A model generated the notes under the pieces. It was not told where the DNA came from. It worked only from the letters and a program-made list of their open reading frames with translations, and searched no databases. 64,000 bases of DNA from Chondrilla cf. caribensis (lineage: Eukaryota > Porifera > Demospongiae > Chondrillida > Chondrillidae), in assembly GCA_964020155.1 (NCBI GenBank), contig OZ026560.1:1985001-2049000 (forward strand), in the 5' to 3' direction. The position numbers and the translations under genes are program-made. Of this stretch, positions 1 through 12,357 are shown piece by piece. Position 1 is the first letter of the stretch. Every line of letters starts with the position of its first letter.

Positions 1-3000
1 ATCTTTTAAAGACATTTCAAGACTCTTTGAATCGTCTGGAGATAGAGGTAACAAAGGTAGTCTAGGTGGTCCAACATCCATTCCTTTGAGCTTCATGACA
101 GCTTTCACATAGCCAGGAAAACCAATTGTTGGTTGGTCTAATAAGTAAATATTGACAACAGAGACAGCAGCAATATTAATTAAGCCTTGCAATGACAGAT
201 CAAGTATTGTATACAATATGTAGATTCAAAGCAACCACTGCACACGTATGAACTCTTACTTGTTAATATATGACCAGAAGAGATTGAACTGAATTTATGA
301 ATGTGTTAACAGTTTCCATGTGAAAAGGCTTATTAACACTGCATAATGCTATATTAAATGATGGCATTTGAATAAACTTACACTTCAACTGAATGGAAAT
401 CAGAGCATGAACCCGACTCTAAACATGGAAAATAGAACATAATATCATGACTTATTTATGTACTTCATTATATTAACATACCTTAAAGGAGTTTCTAGAA
501 TACAAGCAATGCATTAATTAGCACAAAAGTAATAGACAATGTATGTACATTGTAACTATCCACTGGCAATAATCATTGGGGTCACTGGGGTCAACCACAA
601 ACGAATGCATTGTGTTAGAATAGGCAGACACGATGTATGGTTGGAGTGATGAAGCTCTTCTCCTCTTACAGTACTTCAACAATGTGAAGTTAGTATCATG
701 TTTTGAATATATATCCATGACAGTGAACTGTCAATTATACAACAATCAGAATCATATAACAAACCACAATTATAATACGTGTTGATATAAAGTACCATTT
801 CCCAACTATAAACAGCAAAATATACCATTTGTAGCATGTTGTATGGGAGGATCGAAGAAAAAAGTTCACAAAGATCCCTCACATCATGACACTATGAGGG
901 ACATTTCCCCTTCCAGTGTTCTCACCAGGCCGAATTTGCAGGGCGGCCCGCCCTTTTTAGATATGAAATTTGACTTTATTTGTAATGATTCATCCTTTCC
1001 TGAGACTGGCAAACAGTTTGTCCCCCTTGTATCAGCTGTTTAGATAACGCACAGTAATAAGCATATGTGAATATGCAGAGCAGACAGATTGACGCCATTT
1101 TTATATCACGTTCATACGTACAAATACATGTCGTTCGAAAGAACTTGCACCGATTATTATGTCGTATTTCTAATCTCAATGAGCAAGAGAAGTGCTGATA
1201 ACGACAATTTACTCCAAAGTAAACGCAGACTCACAGGATTTAATCCTGAATGGGGTAGCAATAGTAACAAATGCATCTGGCGCTGGTGGCATGTTTTGTT
1301 GTGCTGTTGTGCCTTTGAGGCGAAGCTCAGAGGAGACATTGTGCAAGCTTTTCAAAAAATCCAGAGTGCACAAAAAATTGCTTTATTGGTGCTGAACTAG
1401 CAAGAAATTCCCCACACAACAATGCCCATATTACACTACATTAGTGTAATGTAATATGTTAAAATGTTGTCAAATTTCAATTTTTTTTATCAAAACCATC
1501 CTCGTCTTTGTGGTTCAGATATTTTCATTAATACTAGGGGTATCTCTACATTGACACCGTGATGCTATATAAATAACCCATCACCCTTTTAATTTTTCTG
1601 GTGACTACACTGCCTTCATTTCAAAAATGAACTTCTACTCTTTGCCAAGTATTTATACAGTTTCATGAGTGCATACTGTATAGTACAGCTACGACCTCAA
1701 GTCACAGATGTTGTTTGAACATGTTCCATCCCTTGGAGATTTGCTACATAATACCACTAATTACGTGTACATCCTGAGAAAGCCCTTATTAACACACCAG
1801 TATGTATGACGATTATTGCAATTAGATACACTGTTGAGGTTAGCTCTTAGTTAACGAATGTGTACCTGTTCAAGTCTAGCAGCATCCATGTCTCCACTCT
1901 CAAATGCTTTCACAAGCCTCTGAAATACTTTAAGAGCAAAGTTAAATTGCCTACATACATAAAATTACAAAGATGACACAGATGTATTAGTCTGAATTTA
2001 AGAACACTAAAACTTACGATCCAACAAATGTGCTACTTCCTCCGAGAGCCAAGGCTGCAAGCATGTTCTACCAGGAATAAAGGAATCAACAGCACTAACA
2101 CCCACAAGAATTTCATACTGTACATAGATAGTTGAGAGTACTAACATTCTTGCTTCAATACTCCTAATGAAAATCTAAAATACCTCACTCAATTCACATT
2201 AGTAGAATGAATAGAAGTACGTAACTATGTACATGAATATAATGTAGCATGCTATGTACGAGGATCAAAAGGAAATGTGTGTTCATATCAGAATATCAGT
2301 AGTGGGTTGTTACATAGCAAATCAACAGTACATAACATTATTTCAGTGCTTACCGCTTCAGAGCTGTACAAAATTTGGTATTTCTTTCCATATTTTGAAA
2401 TGCTACGACTGAAGTCAGGCAGATCTGGACCACTAAATTTAACACCACGAAAAGAAGAGATGCGTCCTTGTATCATTTCAAGCAGGCTTTCAATGGAAAC
2501 TACGCAGAAAAAGGAATACAGAATGATAATAGTAACAAATACATATGGATTTAAATTGTTGCTCACTATTGAAAAAGGATTTATGATAATATTAATAGTG
2601 AAAAATCCCAGGATTACATACTGATCAACAAACATATATATGTGTCTTATTTAGGATGTACATATGCCATTAATAAACTTCATGTACAGAAAAGTGACAT
2701 CAAGTTATGTGATGACTGCTAACATAGTGCAGTCAAATCCAATATCATCTATCTTACAATAACAATTCCATCATTAGAGAGGCATAGATTAGTTTCTACA
2801 GGAGTTTTGTTTGGTTGAGTTTTTTTAAACATATATCAACTAGACACCACTGCATCCATATCATGGTTTAAAACTTCCAACAAAATCCAAATTATCACCT
2901 ATCATACAGGGCATCATTATCTGCATACAGATTGACCTTAGCTCCAAGTACTACAAGCACTGTAGGTTGATTTATACAGAGGAAAAAGGAGTGGATCCAG

Positions 3001-6000
3001 ACTACCTCCAATATGTACATATATGACCTACAATCCTGACATTTAATGTTATACCGTGTCATAGACTGAAAACGGCATGTTCTAGAACCTCCTTAACCCC
3101 ATAGAATTTGAAAGTCACTGTTACAAGTCTTATTGAAGTTTTCCAATATTTCATTCCAGAATTGGAGATTTTTCTTGCGCCCCCTGCAGGCAATATGGAA
3201 TGGGACATGAAGAAGCCGATCAAACTTTGATCAGACTACCAATACTGTAGTATTATTATACTGTTATTGTAACAGATGTGTTGTGATTGTTGTATTATGT
3301 TGTGTAGGGGAACATATGTGACACAGAGCACGGGTTCCTCATCATTCACGTCTAATGCTGTCACAACGGCATTAGCAGGCGCAGATTGTTGATCCCACTT
3401 AGGGGACTCCAAGCACCTTGTCTTCGTCCTCCATACCAGTAATATCCAGCAGGAAATCTCAAAGGGCAAGGACAAACTCTGGACTGGTGTACTTGGATTG
3501 ACTTCTCATCAGGGAAGTACACCTTAGAGGCCGATACATTAGGCTGATCCACGGAGATGATTCTGTAGGGACCATGCCAAGGCCTAGAAAGTTTGCCTGT
3601 TTCCTCACGGGAAAATTTGATTAGAATCCATTGGCCTACTTTGAATGGTCTTTCACTGGAGGTGTGGCCATACTGTTTCTTGTATCTCTTCTGAGCCTTC
3701 TGTATGCACAATGAGGCATTACTACGAGCAGCACTCAGGGATAGGACCAGTTCTTCCCAATAATCACGTACATCAGTTGGTTGCAAGGTTGATGGTGGCA
3801 AGAGAGATGCTTCACTAGGTGATCTGCAATCCATACCAAACGAGAGGAATGAAGGTCTTTCACCTGTGGACTCTTGGGGTGTATTGCTCTATGTGTCCTC
3901 CACCTCCAGTACTCACTCTTTTGGCACCAGCATTCTGTCCTATCCTGGTGTTGTTGGGTGGTGGACGTCCTCAACTTTCACTGTTTTTCTTGGAATCGTA
4001 ATCCCAAGCCAGGTGGCCCAACTTTCCACACTTGTAACAAGCTGTTATTTGGTTTCTTCATGGTAGGTGCAGATGTAATCGACTTCCCCATTGTAGAGAG
4101 GGTATTCGGCCAAAGGTACTTCTGGCGTTTCTTCAATTCCAACAAGCATCTCTCTTTACTTTTGGCTGTTGTACACAACTCCTTGTAGCCCAGTGCACCC
4201 GACACTGCAGGACCACAAAGCTCTTGCAGTTGTCCACAGAGAATGGCTTCTTTGGTCTCCAAACTCGTCTTGACCGTATGCAATGTGGAAAACTCTCTCA
4301 AGCCATCTAAGGAAGTCAGCCACTGACTCTCCTTCCTGCTGGGCTGTATGGAGGAAGTCGTGGCCGGCTAGGACCTTGCTAGCAGGGTCAAGCCGTTCTC
4401 GCACAGCTTGTGTGGCATGTTCATATGTGGAGAGCTGCTCTTCTCCCAAAAGGTTGTACTCTTGCAGCACACGACCTTTCAGGTGCTCTGCCAGTTGGAT
4501 AATCTTCTCCTCCATTGACCAATCGTTCCACACTGCAGCTCTGTAAAGACTGGGAAGCTAGTCATCAAACCTTATATTGGGGTCTTCCCCATTGAACATC
4601 TCCACAGGAGGGGCTTTCCCCTTCTTAGACTTGGGTGATGAGTGGTTCAGCCCTAGGATGAGCAGGTGAGGCATCCTGCTCCGAGGGCTGGTCCATGAGT
4701 TGCCTGTCAGCCAGCATGCTACATAACAAAGCTATTTACTGGTCCTTAGCCCCTAAAGCTGTATCAAAAATAGTAAGGCGTCACAACCAACCTCCCATAA
4801 TTCACACACTCTCTTCTTGCTATTCTCTAGTTCAGACTTAACTGCGTTCAACTCCTCCATGAGGGTCTCGTTCTCCAAACGAGCAATATGAACTGCTTGC
4901 TGTAGAAACTCTACCAACTGTTCATCCTCCAAAACTCTGTCACTAGACGTCAATTTCACCTCTGGCTCATCATCTTTTTCCAGTGGCACTTCGAGGAATA
5001 TGCCACTTGCATCTTCCAAAAATAATGAACTCCCTTCATCGGTGGTGCGTACTTTCACCTGAACCTTCATAGGTTCATGTCCACAAACTTTTTCTTAACC
5101 TAGAGTTGCCTCATGTCCTCGGCAGTCCCCGTCATGAGTATCTGCAAAGCCAGCCATTTCACCAAAACCACAGTGAGCCTCCGAGAGTTTAACAGTAGCA
5201 GCTCCTCTTGCATGCTACCCTGTGCCTGACTGGGTAATTTGTCCATCACAGGGGAATACTACGAAAACGAAAGAGGGCTATTTACTCACAGGCCCTCTAA
5301 CCACAGTGTTTGTGATTGGGCTGTTTCACCTTCGTACGAACAACAAAACAATCTCGATGGGACCTCCACATGGGACACGGAGCACAGGTTCCTCCACGAA
5401 TGCACCAACTGAACGTTATTCACTTCACTGACAACTCAATCATTCGACTCAACAATAGAACAAATAATAGAACAAAGGCACACTGTTTCAAAGCTACTAC
5501 ACATGGTTACACATGTCTATCGACATACCAAGAATAACATAATACACACAAGCTAATGCATACACATAAAAAGAAACTAGAATAATAGTTAAGATACTTA
5601 AACACAAATACTATCTTTGTTACACATACATGGTCTAGAGTTGTGTTATTAACAGATTAATTCTCATTATATGTTAGGTGAGACCTCCTGGAGTAGCCTG
5701 GGAGTCTGCTAGAACAATAGGCTTTTGTTCGAGTATAGGACTAGTAGTGTGTGAGTAAAGTTAGAGTTGTTGGAATTATAAGACTAATAGCAAGTGTGTA
5801 GAGTTTGATTTGTTGGAATTATTGTGAATTGAATCGAATAGTTCTTTGTCGAGAACATTCGCGGCCATACACGGAAAACAGCGATACAAGTTGGTCATGG
5901 GAGCCTTGAAAAGTAGCCTCAAGGCTAAAGGTTTCCCCATATAAAATAAGATACCAAACAATCAATCAATCAATCAAGTAAATATATATACTCTCAAGAT

Positions 6001-9000
6001 ACAGTAAGAGTAGGGGTTTTTTTCCATTAAACCAGAACTATATTGATTAAAGATGATGAAAATGAACTAGTCCACCACAAAATGTCCCTTGGGTTATAAA
6101 TTAGGTGTTTCAGCAAGGCAGACCAGATATACACGTACATGCTATTAGTCACCAATTTTAGTAACTTACTGTTCACTCCAGTGACTAGAGGAAGGTGGTA
6201 GTAATACAATGGCAAATCTGGAGCACATTTTGCTACTGCTTCCAAATACAATACCAGTGACTCTGGAGAAAGGAAGAAATTCGATCTTCATTAGATATAT
6301 GGCATACAGTAAATATAAACTTCTGAAATATCAAACAATGATCCATTAGCAAGTAATGTGCTTTAAAATTATGATGAATTCCTATCACTAATCAGGCAAT
6401 TATTCCTATAAGAGGGAGACACTGAAGGCATACTCAGATAAGTGACGACGCAATAATTATTATAATATAAATGTATGTATAATCTGCATATTTATTATGA
6501 AAATATACGTACGTATAAAGTGGCAAATCTGCCACAAGAAGCACTGAAGTTTCCACAATACTTTTTGAGCACTTTAAAGGTGCTTTTTGATTGATATTAA
6601 CATTGTCAATTGCTGCTAAAGAGAATTGGTTCCGTGTTAATGGTCATAAGGAAGGTACCAATGGCATGAAGGATATAAGCAACTTTTCTGGTTTTCTTTG
6701 GAAAGGTTTTCTGAAAGTCTCTCAGTTTGCTGAGCAAATTTAACAGTATAAGAGCTCATAATGATTATAATTTAGACACTAGAGTCAACACAGTAATAAA
6801 GTACAAGTACATATGGATGTGATTCCCAACAGTATTCATCTCTAGACTATTAGTTAATAATCTTCTTCATAGTTACCGAAGAGGCTACTCTTCCTCTCTC
6901 AGATGAAAGAGTGACTTTACCACAGTAATTGACTTTACCACAAAAAAGTTATTGCTACGACATTTAAAACAACTCTTTTTTGATTCATTCATTTGTAACA
7001 GCTGTGTGAACTGTGGTGTACTATCGGTGTGTATGGACTGCTTTAACTATTGAACCATTATTAATTTTGTGTGATTTGTTCTAATTGTGTGCTGTTCGTT
7101 AATTGTGCCCATGCACTTGTTGTAGAAATGTATTGCAATACAAGGAACATATGCTAATGTACAGTGGTGATTGAAAGTAATAACCCTACTAGCTTGCACG
7201 TACCTCGAGAGGCCTCCCAAGATCTCGCATCCACTTGATGCTCGTTATCACAACCTCGTATCACATTAACACCTATTAACACCAACAGCGTGCCATGACC
7301 GATAGCGTATGAACGATCACAGATGCGGACAATGCAGTTATAGCTCGATTTGAACGTGCGAAAGATGCCAACGCGAGCCAAAGAATCGCATAACGCCCAG
7401 CAAAATCTTTTGAATTTTTGCGCAAAGAAGGTATAGCTACAGTAGCGTCTGTGTGAAGATGGCTGAAACGCTAAGAGGCCAATCAAGGTTCAGAGGAAAC
7501 TCTTTGCTCGTAAAGAACATTGCGAATTATCAAAGTAAAATATTCTTGGACCAATGTTCAAGAGAATGACTAATGTGTTTCCTGCAGAGCCATCATGCCT
7601 ATATTGAGCCCATTTAACCTTAATAAATTTCTAAGCGGTTTGCAGTCTAAATTCTCCATTCAAGATTGAAACAGCAACCAATGTAGCGCCACTCATACAG
7701 TTAAAATATGATACGAATCACCTCGACTACAATTAGCACTTTCAAGAACAAAGAGTTCTAGTACACGAATGAGCACACACAAGCACACATATAAGCACAC
7801 GAGAGCACTTGGGAGTGCCCCACAAGTCCTGGTATCATTAATTTTAATCACCACTGTATGTAGTAGAATCTGGGTTAGAGGAGTAAGATTGCACTGAGCA
7901 TGATGCTGTTGTTGCATAAGTTTTGAGAAAAATTGTCAGTGAACAATCTGCAGTTGTTCAATACTAAAGAGTGCATTCGATCTAGTTTTTTTCTGTCAAT
8001 TGACCGAAAGAGTGAAGTCTTTCACATTTGGAGGTCCTACTCACCACAACAGAGTCAGGAACAGGAATATCGTTGAACCCATGCAAAGTTACTCTCACTC
8101 AGATTCACATGCTAGCAAGGGGATTTCATCTCCCTACAATTGCTACCATGAGAACACACTTAAGATGGTAAACAAGATAATTCGGGAAAGAGAGCAGTTG
8201 GGTGATGTGCTTATGCTTAAGGGGAAGGCTGTTATGTTACACATGTTATAAGTAATATACACAGCTAGAACTTGAATTCAACCATAACATACCCAAAGAA
8301 GGAGGCTTGAAGTAGGTTGGTGGTACAACTGCTATACAATCAACATCTATGCTCCTTGCATGCATTGCCAGGTCACAAGTTGACTTGAGGTTTTCAGCAC
8401 CCACCTGAGCAACAATCGTCAGTCTATTGGGCATAGGCATATACAGAACAGTAATGATTCATCAATCTGAGTGAGAAGATTGCACAATGTTCTACACTCA
8501 GTACTAAAGCTAACTGGAAGCTTTCAAGAATTAAAGCAATCCCTACACAATAATTACTAACAATGTACAGTATATGCTCATGGTTGCAGAACCATTAACA
8601 AAGTTATCCCAATCTCAAGTACATTTCAGACATTAAAATGTACATTAAATTGTAATTGAATTGTATACCAAAATTGATGTAGCATTCAGTTACATTCCAC
8701 TACTACTAATTAGAGGTTCTAAGTCTACTTCTAGGTAACAGTTTCCAAAAACAGTGCAATTTGCTTAGGAAAGTACCTTGGTTAGTACATACCTACTTCT
8801 GTTAACCCATACAATTAGTCCCTAGCAAGTGTTCATGTAGCACACAAACCTGTACTGATGGCAAGTACATACCTCAAGAAGTTCAGACTGGGCATACCTT
8901 TCAGGGTACACACCAAGCAAGTTGGACTGTACTATTATTATGCTGAGAACATTTCTTTTCACACTTCACCGTCATAAAGTGCATGTATGTAATATTACTG

Positions 9001-12000
9001 GGATGATGCTCTAATAATTCATCCATGTGACCTCCAACTGGATAATGTGTGAGATCAAAACCACCCACAGACCTAGGACAAGGTTACCACCTGGTGTGGA
9101 TGATTACCAGTATGCACGTACCTTCCTTTGGAAACCTTTTTCCACTCTTCAACTATCATTTTCCTTTCCTCAACCGTCAAATTCTGTCCTTCACCAGTAG
9201 TTCCATTTACTGATAACAGGAATAGCATCGCATAATAGTAGAGTCAAGTATGCATTAATTTTATAGTATAGGGAAGTATGTAAAATTCCACTTGATACCA
9301 GCATGAGCACACAACGTGCTTCATAGTATTACATAGACTGCTATCAAAGGAGCTGCCCCCCATTATCATTAAACAAAAAGGAGGGTAATATCCAGGAAGT
9401 ACGTACCTGTCTTTTCTCACTAGAATCCTACAGTATCTGGCCATGATTACAATTATTACATATGTAGAGAGTTATAGTTCTACTGACTACTTTAGAATCT
9501 CCTAATTTGGACCAAATCTACGTACAATTCAAGCAAGCTGTTCTCCCTTGATATAAGAAAGGTAAGTTCACTTTGGCTATCATATTTGCTCATTCAAATA
9601 GTGACTGTAGTTTCTTTCACAGGATGGAACAATCTACCTGATTTGACAAAATTGAAATTAATTCACAATCAGTGAAAATGAATCCATTTTATTTCAACTT
9701 CCACTACAAGCCAATCACCGATCATTTATCATATATTCCAGAATTAGAAATGACAATTCAATAAATACACCTTAATCCAACATCCCCTATAATCAGAACA
9801 GGCTCAGACACCCTACACAAAAATTACAAGGCTGTATCAAATTTTGTCACTATGCAACAACCTATTACAAGGTTGTGGAACTACATATACAACCTGGTAA
9901 TCAGCCTTGTATACAATTCAAATTACATGCTTGTACACGGTTGTTTGAAAGATTGTACAAGTTTGTATGCAACCTTGTAAATTTTGTGGGACACTGACAC
10001 ATATAATGACACGTATGCCTTTTCTAGGATATCATGGTACTGTAAATAACAATACTATCTTAATGCAGGAAGTAGTTAACAAACCATAAACTCCTGATAC
10101 ACCTTGCTTCACTAAGATGTTGGCATATGTCTTTATGAATGGAAAATTCAATTCTCTAAGGAAAAAAATTGATAGACAGTCGATTCATAATACATTCCTT
10201 TACATAATGTGCATTAGTTACTACCCAATAACAACATCAGTAGCTAAAACTGATTGTGATCAAGGTGAAACAGAGGTCAAGCAAATTGACATATGTCTGA
10301 GTAATTGGGTGATACATAGGTTATCTCCAAATCTGTCACATAATAATCGTCACTTTTTTACAAGGGCTATGCATCTGATGCACACAACTGTACATGTGAA
10401 TCCATGCACACATAGGCACACAAACACATATGCACAGTGTATGCATGAACACACACACGTACACAGTCACACAATACACATGTACGCATGTATACACACA
10501 CAACACACACACACACACATAGTCACATGTGCTAACATACCCATCAGCAGTAAATGGAGATAGAGGAGGAGCAATGAATCCTTTCAACTGAAAACTATCC
10601 ACACTTGAAGTAGTCCGATTCTACAAAGTAATGATATATAATACACCTCTCTTTTGATACACTGCAATCAGATGGATAATCTTACCTTAGCACTAGATAT
10701 CCCATAGCTCGGGGAACTTCCCACAGCAGTCAAGTACCCTTTTGGGGTGGTTTTTCCAGTCACCTGTAAGCTCTCTTGATTAGTGGAATTAGTCCTACAT
10801 TTCATCAGTTGCTTCACATACAAATCCCTGAATCAAAATGTCATACATGTGATCATAACAGATTGATCACAAACAAGTAATGGCAGTTAAAACAAACTCA
10901 TGAAGCTACTGCCCCCGCACTGGAGTTACTCCGGCATCTCCTTCAAGTTTAAAAGACCTTCACTTAAGAGATTACATTCGGCAAATGCTGTGCACTCCAA
11001 TTCTAGCCTAATTTCTAATTTTGCATGTTTTGAAATTGGCCATCTTTTATCATGCAAAATAGATCCAGCTCCTTTCAGGTGCAAGATTTCCTAGCTTGCC
11101 ACCCCCAACAACTCCTCACTCAGATATGATATTAATTTTTCCTGGGGCAACCTTGCCTACATCAGCTTTGTATTGAGCTCAATACCCAGGAAGGACAAGC
11201 AAGTGGAAGGACCTTCAATTTTTCCCTTGGCCAAAGGAACACCAAAGACACTGCAGGTAAACATCATGGCAAAATGCTGAGCCCTTGTGGGTATGAAAGA
11301 TCCACAATGAGATGCCATTCAACTGATTTGTGAGGTTTAGGGATCACTCCAAAGCAATTGATGGTACCTTCACCCACCAGGGAGGGCAGGAAGGGGCCAG
11401 CTGCCAGTTATCTAGGGACTTATGTACCACCTAAGGGTGATCAGTGACTGACTGCATGTTTGCTTTGGCAGATTTGCATGGAGTAGCCTGGTCGAAATCA
11501 ATAATATGCAAACCTTCTCTTAAATCACTAAGCCAGACTGGAACCCATTGTCTGTTGGGGGTGAAGGACACTATCAGACCATGTATCTACTCTGAGAGGA
11601 GTATGGATTCCTAATGCTGACTGGGGCAGGCAAAGAACAGCCCTAACGCATACTCGTACCTGTCGGAGGCCTACTAGTGGCCAACAAGGGCATGTTAGAA
11701 TGAACCTGCAATTTAGGCCTGCCTCTATAATAAAAATGGCCGATTTCGAAACGCCAAGCCGCAAAATTAGAAATTGGGCTAGGATTCCAGCGCAAAGGCT
11801 TCGCCGAACGTAATATCTTTAGGGAAGGTTCTTTTAAACCTGAACGAGAGGCCCAGGTAATTCGAGTGCGAGGGGCGACAAGCAAAATCAGGTTCACAGC
11901 CGAAACTCATAAGTACTTCTTATGGTGAGGCGGATCTTCGTCAACTAAGTATTTCGCAATTTTAGAACTAATACAGTAGTACGCAATGAAAAATTACAAA

Positions 12001-12357
12001 GCCCAGGCTATATAAGCGTTGGTGGCCAACCTTCTTCAAGAACAACTACAGTGATATCTGTCAACAGTCACAGTAAGATTCCTACTGTTGGCAGATATCA
12101 TTGTTGTCGTTGTTCAAATGTTACTAATACAAAAAATATCCGGCGGTGCCTCTATAATATTGAAAATGCATGGAAAAATAAAATGGATTATACGTCTAGC
12201 ACCTGTTGCCATCATTTACTGGTCCGGGTTCTTTTCCAAGGTCTAATAGCTCCTCTCTAATTTCATCATTAGTCAACTTCTCCACTTCCTTTGAGGTGAT
12301 TTTACTGATTTTTGAAGCTGTGGATCGATGGCTAGCGATAGGGCTTCTCTTCGACAT
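1..12357 (-). CDS. NPL: LEM domain-N-acetylneuraminate lyase fusion (3' end beyond window)
   Basis: Exons (minus): 12357-12220, 10763-10686, 10620-10541, 10155-10085, 9209-9122, 8423-8293, 6262-6170, 2499-2354, 2067-2018, 1950-1866, 418-382, 185-1 and beyond. All junctions are GT-AG and every phase agrees. Exons 1-2 encode a basic N-terminus and a LEM-like motif (LTNDEIREELLDLGKEPGP, then VTGKTTPKGYL). A short Ser/Thr-rich linker leads into exon 3, where the lyase begins (FIAPPLSPFTADG). Lyase hallmarks are present: GTTGEG substrate loop, YYYHLP with the catalytic Tyr, GVKFSG with the Schiff-base Lys, and GPPRLPL near the C-terminus. Known for the family: NPL cleaves sialic acid to N-acetylmannosamine and pyruvate in the cytosol; LEM domains bind BAF at chromatin or the nuclear envelope. 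The lyase call is firm. The fusion is inferred from splice phase and exon content and needs RNA support. Confidence 0.8.
914..1612. mobile_element. CAGTG-ended non-autonomous DNA transposon, copy 1
   Basis: A 699-bp element in the last introns of the lyase gene. It starts CAGTGTTCTCACCAG and ends CTGGTGACTACACTG, imperfect 15-bp terminal inverted repeats. It is flanked by the 5-bp direct repeat CCTTC (909-913 and 1613-1617). A related copy in the same orientation lies at 30247-30972. It has no convincing ORF. A 5-bp target duplication with CA-starting termini fits hAT5-type or Transib-type elements; the superfamily is inference. Confidence 0.75.
3361..5070 (-). mobile_element. Decayed Ty3/gypsy-like LTR retrotransposon with pol deleted
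   Basis: Minus-strand reading frames give a coiled-coil-like leader (5070-4753), a gag/capsid-like segment (about 4533-4290), a CCHC-like knuckle (CYKCGKLGHLAWDY, about 4040-4000, last Cys replaced by Tyr), and an integrase C-terminal tail with the GPY module (RPWHGPYRII, about 3600-3560). Only about 350 bp separate the knuckle from the integrase tail, so protease, RT, RNase H and the integrase core are missing. Frames are interrupted. Similar short stretches near 3318-3345 and 5371-5395 may be LTR remains. It lies in the intron between lyase exons 7 and 8. Confidence 0.65.
5640..5978 (+). repeat. Probable 3' end of a retroelement with (AATC)n tail
   Basis: An unassigned stretch ends in an A-rich segment (ATAAAATAAGATACCAAA) followed by (CAATC)n-type microsatellite at about 5958-5977, the usual look of a LINE or SINE 3' end. 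No coding potential was recognised. Confidence 0.35.
7162..7856. mobile_element. TA-flanked inverted-repeat element (Tc1/mariner-like MITE)
   Basis: Termini CAGTGGTGATTGAAAGT and ...TTTTAATCACCACTG are inverted repeats bordered by TA on both sides (7160-7161, 7857-7858). The 695-bp interior has a broken minus-strand frame (7154-7486) but no transposase I can name. It lies in the intron between lyase exons 6 and 7. Confidence 0.6.
8424..9121. other. Lyase intron 5, nothing else recognised
   Basis: AT-rich intron between the two lyase exons ending at 9122 and starting at 8423. I see no additional gene or clear repeat. The same applies to most of 9210-10084. Confidence 0.6.
10905..11890. repeat. 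Diverged inverted repeat flanking a DIRS-like RT remnant
   Basis: The segment 10905-11095 is matched in reverse complement by about 11690-11885. Conserved blocks include TTTAAAAGA.CCTTC, TAATTTCTAATTTTGC and GAAAT.GGCCAT. Between the arms lies the RT fragment at 11095-11520. The arms are clearly diverged, so the element is old. It sits in the first intron of the LEM-lyase gene. Confidence 0.5.
11095..11520 (-). pseudogene. DIRS-type reverse transcriptase fragment
   Basis: Minus-strand translation at about 11430-11280 gives FGVIPKPHKSVEWHLIVDLS followed by YPQG, the typical start of DIRS/YR-retroelement RT. After a deletion, about 11215-11110 gives GPSTCLSFLGIELNT and ARLPQEKL, the thumb region. 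The catalytic palm is missing and stops interrupt the frame, so it is inactive. Confidence 0.6.

Noticed and set aside
10117..10563. 148-codon plus ORF opposite the lyase exons
   Set aside because: It runs antisense over two firm lyase exons and ends in a CA-rich microsatellite.
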